Below are positions 32,392-34,631 of a stretch of 34,631 bases of DNA, piece after piece. The stretch is from an uncultured Bacilli bacterium (GTDB lineage Bacteria; Bacillota_I; Bacilli_A; RF39; UBA660): assembly GCA_934096025.1 (NCBI GenBank), contig CAKOLP010000001.1, positions 1 to 34,631 of the forward strand. Reading direction: 5' to 3'. Positions within the stretch are counted from its first letter, which is position 1, and each line of letters starts with the position of its first letter. The notes below the pieces were generated by a model. That model did no database searches and was not told the DNA's origin. It was given only the letters and a program-made list of their open reading frames with translations. The position numbers and the translations under genes are program-made.

Positions 32392-33152
32392 ATTTCAATT
32401 ACTTCCGTTTTCTCATCTTGTCTAGCACAAATTATATTATCAAAAGAAATAGCATATTCTTTAAAAGTGTTGTTAATTGTTGATAATGCTAATTCTTCCT
32501 TGTTATTTGTTTCACTTAAATGAATTAAAACAATCTTTTTTGTATTTGCTCCGATTAACTTAGTAAGATAAAATGAAGCCGATTTATTAGATAAGTGACC
32601 CTCATCAGATAGAACTCTTTTTTTTAGCCAAGCTGGATATGGGCCGTGCATAAGCATTTCAATATCATGATTACTTTCAAATAAATATAAGTCTAGGTTT
32701 TTTAAATATTTAAAATTCTTTTGATTTATATAGCCCGTGTCTGTTACATAGGCTAGACTTTTTCCAGCATAACTTATAACAAAATTCCTTGAATCCGGAG
32801 CATCATGGCTGGATTTAAAGGATCTGATTTTTATGTCATTTAACTCTATTTCATCTTCTAAAACATAGATATGTTTATAATCATTTATATTTTCTAAGGA
32901 AGCAAATAACTTTTCACTTACTATTAAAGCGGCGTTTGTTTTATTCAAAAATGTTTTTAAACCCGCGATATGGTCACTATGATTATGACTAATTAAACAG
33001 TAGTCAATAGTTTTAATATCAACACCGATATCTTTTAGACTTTCACTAATGTATTTATAGTTTCTTCCAACATCAATTAAAAATCTTTTGTTATTTATTT
33101 CTAAGTAAGTGGAATTACCTTTAGAACCACTTGATAATACTACTGCTTTCAT
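32388..33152 (-). CDS. yycJ: YycJ/WalJ-type metallo-β-lactamase fold protein
   Basis: The N-terminus MKAVVLSSGSKGNSTYLE and the metal motif SHNHSDHIAGL (55-65: H56, H58, D60, H61) are typical of YycJ; further ligands are H115 (SSHDAPD), the Asp in YVTDTG and the His in VLIHLSETN. The block ESNHDIEMLMHGPYPAWLKKRVLSDEGHLSN is specific for this subfamily. YycJ is linked to wall metabolism and DNA repair in Firmicutes and often lies after walRKHI; no walRK is in the window, though it could lie beyond 34631. The start overlaps the upstream stop as TAATG. Confidence 0.93.
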   Translation of the reverse strand: MKAVVLSSGSKGNSTYLEINNKRFLIDVGRNYKYISESLKDIGVDIKTIDYCLISHNHSDHIAGLKTFLNKTNAALIVSEKLFASLENINDYKHIYVLEDEIELNDIKIRSFKSSHDAPDSRNFVISYAGKSLAYVTDTGYINQKNFKYLKNLDLYLFESNHDIEMLMHGPYPAWLKKRVLSDEGHLSNKSASFYLTKLIGANTKKIVLIHLSETNNKEELALSTINNTFKEYAISFDNIICARQDEKTEVIEI

Positions 33153-34624
33153 TAGCGCAACCTTATATAATTAAGTGGGTTTTGGAATGAATAACTTCCA
33201 TGGAATGGCCAACCTATTGATACTCCGAAGTGTAAGTGAACTCCGAATGCTAGACCTGATTCACCCATTTCTCCGATTTGAGCACCTTTAGTTACTTGGT
33301 CTCCCTCTTTTACAGTTGCTCGGTTTAAGTGGGCATATTGAGTATAAATGTTATTTTCATGTTGGATAATTACAAAGTTTCCATCGGTATTTCGGTAACT
33401 TACTTCCACTACTGTACCGTCAGCTACTGAATATATCGGCGATCTAAAGCCTGTACCAGATATATCGACACCAGAATGGAGTTTTTTACCACGCCAACCA
33501 AACGGACTTGTAAGCATGAATGGATAATTTGTTGGGTAGCCCCAGCCACTAACATTTACATAGTTTCCAGATATGTAACTTGGTCTAGTTTTTCTACCCA
33601 CAGTTACTTCTTGTTTAACCATTTCTCTGATTACTTCTTGATTTTTTATTGTTGCTTCATTAGAAGCTACACCATTTACAACATTATATGTAGCATGGAC
33701 TAAAGTTAAACCGTTTACCCCACTTTTAGTAATTTCAGAATAATCCGACGGCTTAGTATTATCTACGATTGTTTCACTACTAAATGGTGTTTCTATTTCA
33801 TTTATTTCATAAACATTATAACTTAAATTTAATAAAGGATTAATCAATGTAACATTTACGGTACTCCCCACTGTTAAAAGGGCCGTTTCTGATGAATACT
33901 TAGGATTAGCCACTAAAAATTCTTGAGTACTTATTTGGTTTTCTTCACTAATACTTGCGATACTATCCCCAGTTTTTACTACATAAGAATCCATTTTTGC
34001 ATCTGGGCCAAATAATAAATATTGACTTAGTGTATCAGAATCTGTAAATATATTTTCATCTACACTAATATAGCCCTCTTTTACTGTAATGGATTCTAAA
34101 AATTCCATGCTACTTATTATAGAACCTATTTCATTGATAGACCTATTACCCGCATTATATTTTGTTAATTGGTCATTGTTGATAAAAGATAAAACAAAGT
34201 TTTTTATTGCTGTATTAAATATTTCTTGATCTAGTACTTTTATATTTATTTCTTTTTTATCAGCGTCTTTAATAGTTATAATATAGCCTTTAACAGTAAA
34301 ATTGTTTAGATCTTCTATTTTTTTATAGATATTTTTGACATCAGTATAGTTGTTGTCATAACTTTTGGTCTTAATTATCTTTAAACCTGATGGGGGATAT
34401 ACATAACTAACATTGTATGTATCCTTGATTGTTTTTTGTTCATTATTTATTAAGTCATACAAATCATCTTTACTAGATATTTTTCCAATTTCTTCACCAT
34501 CTAAATAGACTTCATAAACATCAGTTGCCTCTATCTTATTAATTTCATATTTTTCATTTATAAAATATAAAACTACTATTAAAAGAGTAAGAATCGAAGA
34601 TACTATAATACTTTTTTTATTCAT
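33152..34624 (-). CDS. Wall-associated M23 metallopeptidase with LysM and G5 domains
   Basis: Order: signal anchor (about 5-22), an unassigned region of about 185 residues, LysM (about 214-260, YVVKTGDSIASISEENQIS), G5 (about 270-345, ending KQEVTVGRKTRPSYI) and M23 (about 365-490). The M23 zinc and catalytic residues are H383 and D387 (HSGVDI), H432 (YAHLN) and H463/H465 (VHLHFGV). It should cut peptide cross-links in the wall while bound by LysM and G5. The ATG is seven bases from the window end, so its ribosome site is not seen fully. It overlaps yycJ by one base and leads the operon visible here. Confidence 0.93.
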   Translation of the reverse strand: MNKKSIIVSSILTLLIVVLYFINEKYEINKIEATDVYEVYLDGEEIGKISSKDDLYDLINNEQKTIKDTYNVSYVYPPSGLKIIKTKSYDNNYTDVKNIYKKIEDLNNFTVKGYIITIKDADKKEINIKVLDQEIFNTAIKNFVLSFINNDQLTKYNAGNRSINEIGSIISSMEFLESITVKEGYISVDENIFTDSDTLSQYLLFGPDAKMDSYVVKTGDSIASISEENQISTQEFLVANPKYSSETALLTVGSTVNVTLINPLLNLSYNVYEINEIETPFSSETIVDNTKPSDYSEITKSGVNGLTLVHATYNVVNGVASNEATIKNQEVIREMVKQEVTVGRKTRPSYISGNYVNVSGWGYPTNYPFMLTSPFGWRGKKLHSGVDISGTGFRSPIYSVADGTVVEVSYRNTDGNFVIIQHENNIYTQYAHLNRATVKEGDQVTKGAQIGEMGESGLAFGVHLHFGVSIGWPFHGSYSFQNPLNYIRLR

Positions 34625-34631
34625 TTTCTTC

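Overview
The window is AT-rich, densely packed and uses the standard bacterial code: TGA is a real stop, for example in the ATGA overlaps at 2754-2757 and 3443-3446. Genes for a peptidoglycan-based wall (two FemA/MurM-like proteins, a VanY-like carboxypeptidase, an M23/LysM/G5 protein), a Rel-type protein, a yycJ-rlmH pair and strong AGGAGG-like ribosome sites point to a low-GC Firmicute or wall-bearing Mollicutes relative, such as an uncultured gut Bacilli lineage. This placement is inference; there is no rRNA here.

Layout. 1-8960 is ordinary chromosome: a cut MFS-like transporter, a short Rel/SpoT protein whose synthetase half looks decayed, an operon of a small unknown protein, an exported nuclease and 3-methyladenine glycosylase I, then an XRE-like regulator with a hypoxanthine-type glycosylase, a VanY-like peptidase, MscS with a zinc alcohol dehydrogenase, an unknown protein, a VTT membrane protein and a rhodanese. 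9041-20174 is one minus-strand operon for a Gram-positive type IV secretion machine: VirB2-like pilin, VirB6-like channel, PrgI/VirB3, VirB4 split into two genes, a membrane-anchored two-domain wall hydrolase, an anchored unknown protein and the VirD4 coupling ATPase. No relaxase is visible. Its promoter carries a dyad between -35 and -10. 20273-24189 holds two FemA-like genes and two anchored proteins that share an almost identical N-terminal segment.

24234-30323 is a collagen-like (Gly-X-Y) surface protein cluster with a LemA-like gene. Its most notable feature is a 2,921-bp element (about 26808-29728) inside one collagen-like gene. It carries a large serine recombinase with an extra internal domain, a 47-codon gene overlapping the recombinase start, and one unknown 140-aa cargo gene. 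The ends are 18-bp inverted repeats differing at one base, each next to a copy of AACTG. Removing the element between the two AACTG copies restores an uninterrupted 280-codon reading frame with perfect Gly-X-Y periodicity and a C-terminal TNF/C1q-like domain. The joined element ends form a 42-bp dyad with the form of a serine-integrase attP site. This may be a reversible genetic switch on a surface protein or a very small site-specific element.

30485-34624 returns to housekeeping genes read leftward: M23/LysM/G5 protein, YycJ, RlmH, MYG1-like nuclease and uracil-DNA glycosylase, in overlapping or close succession.
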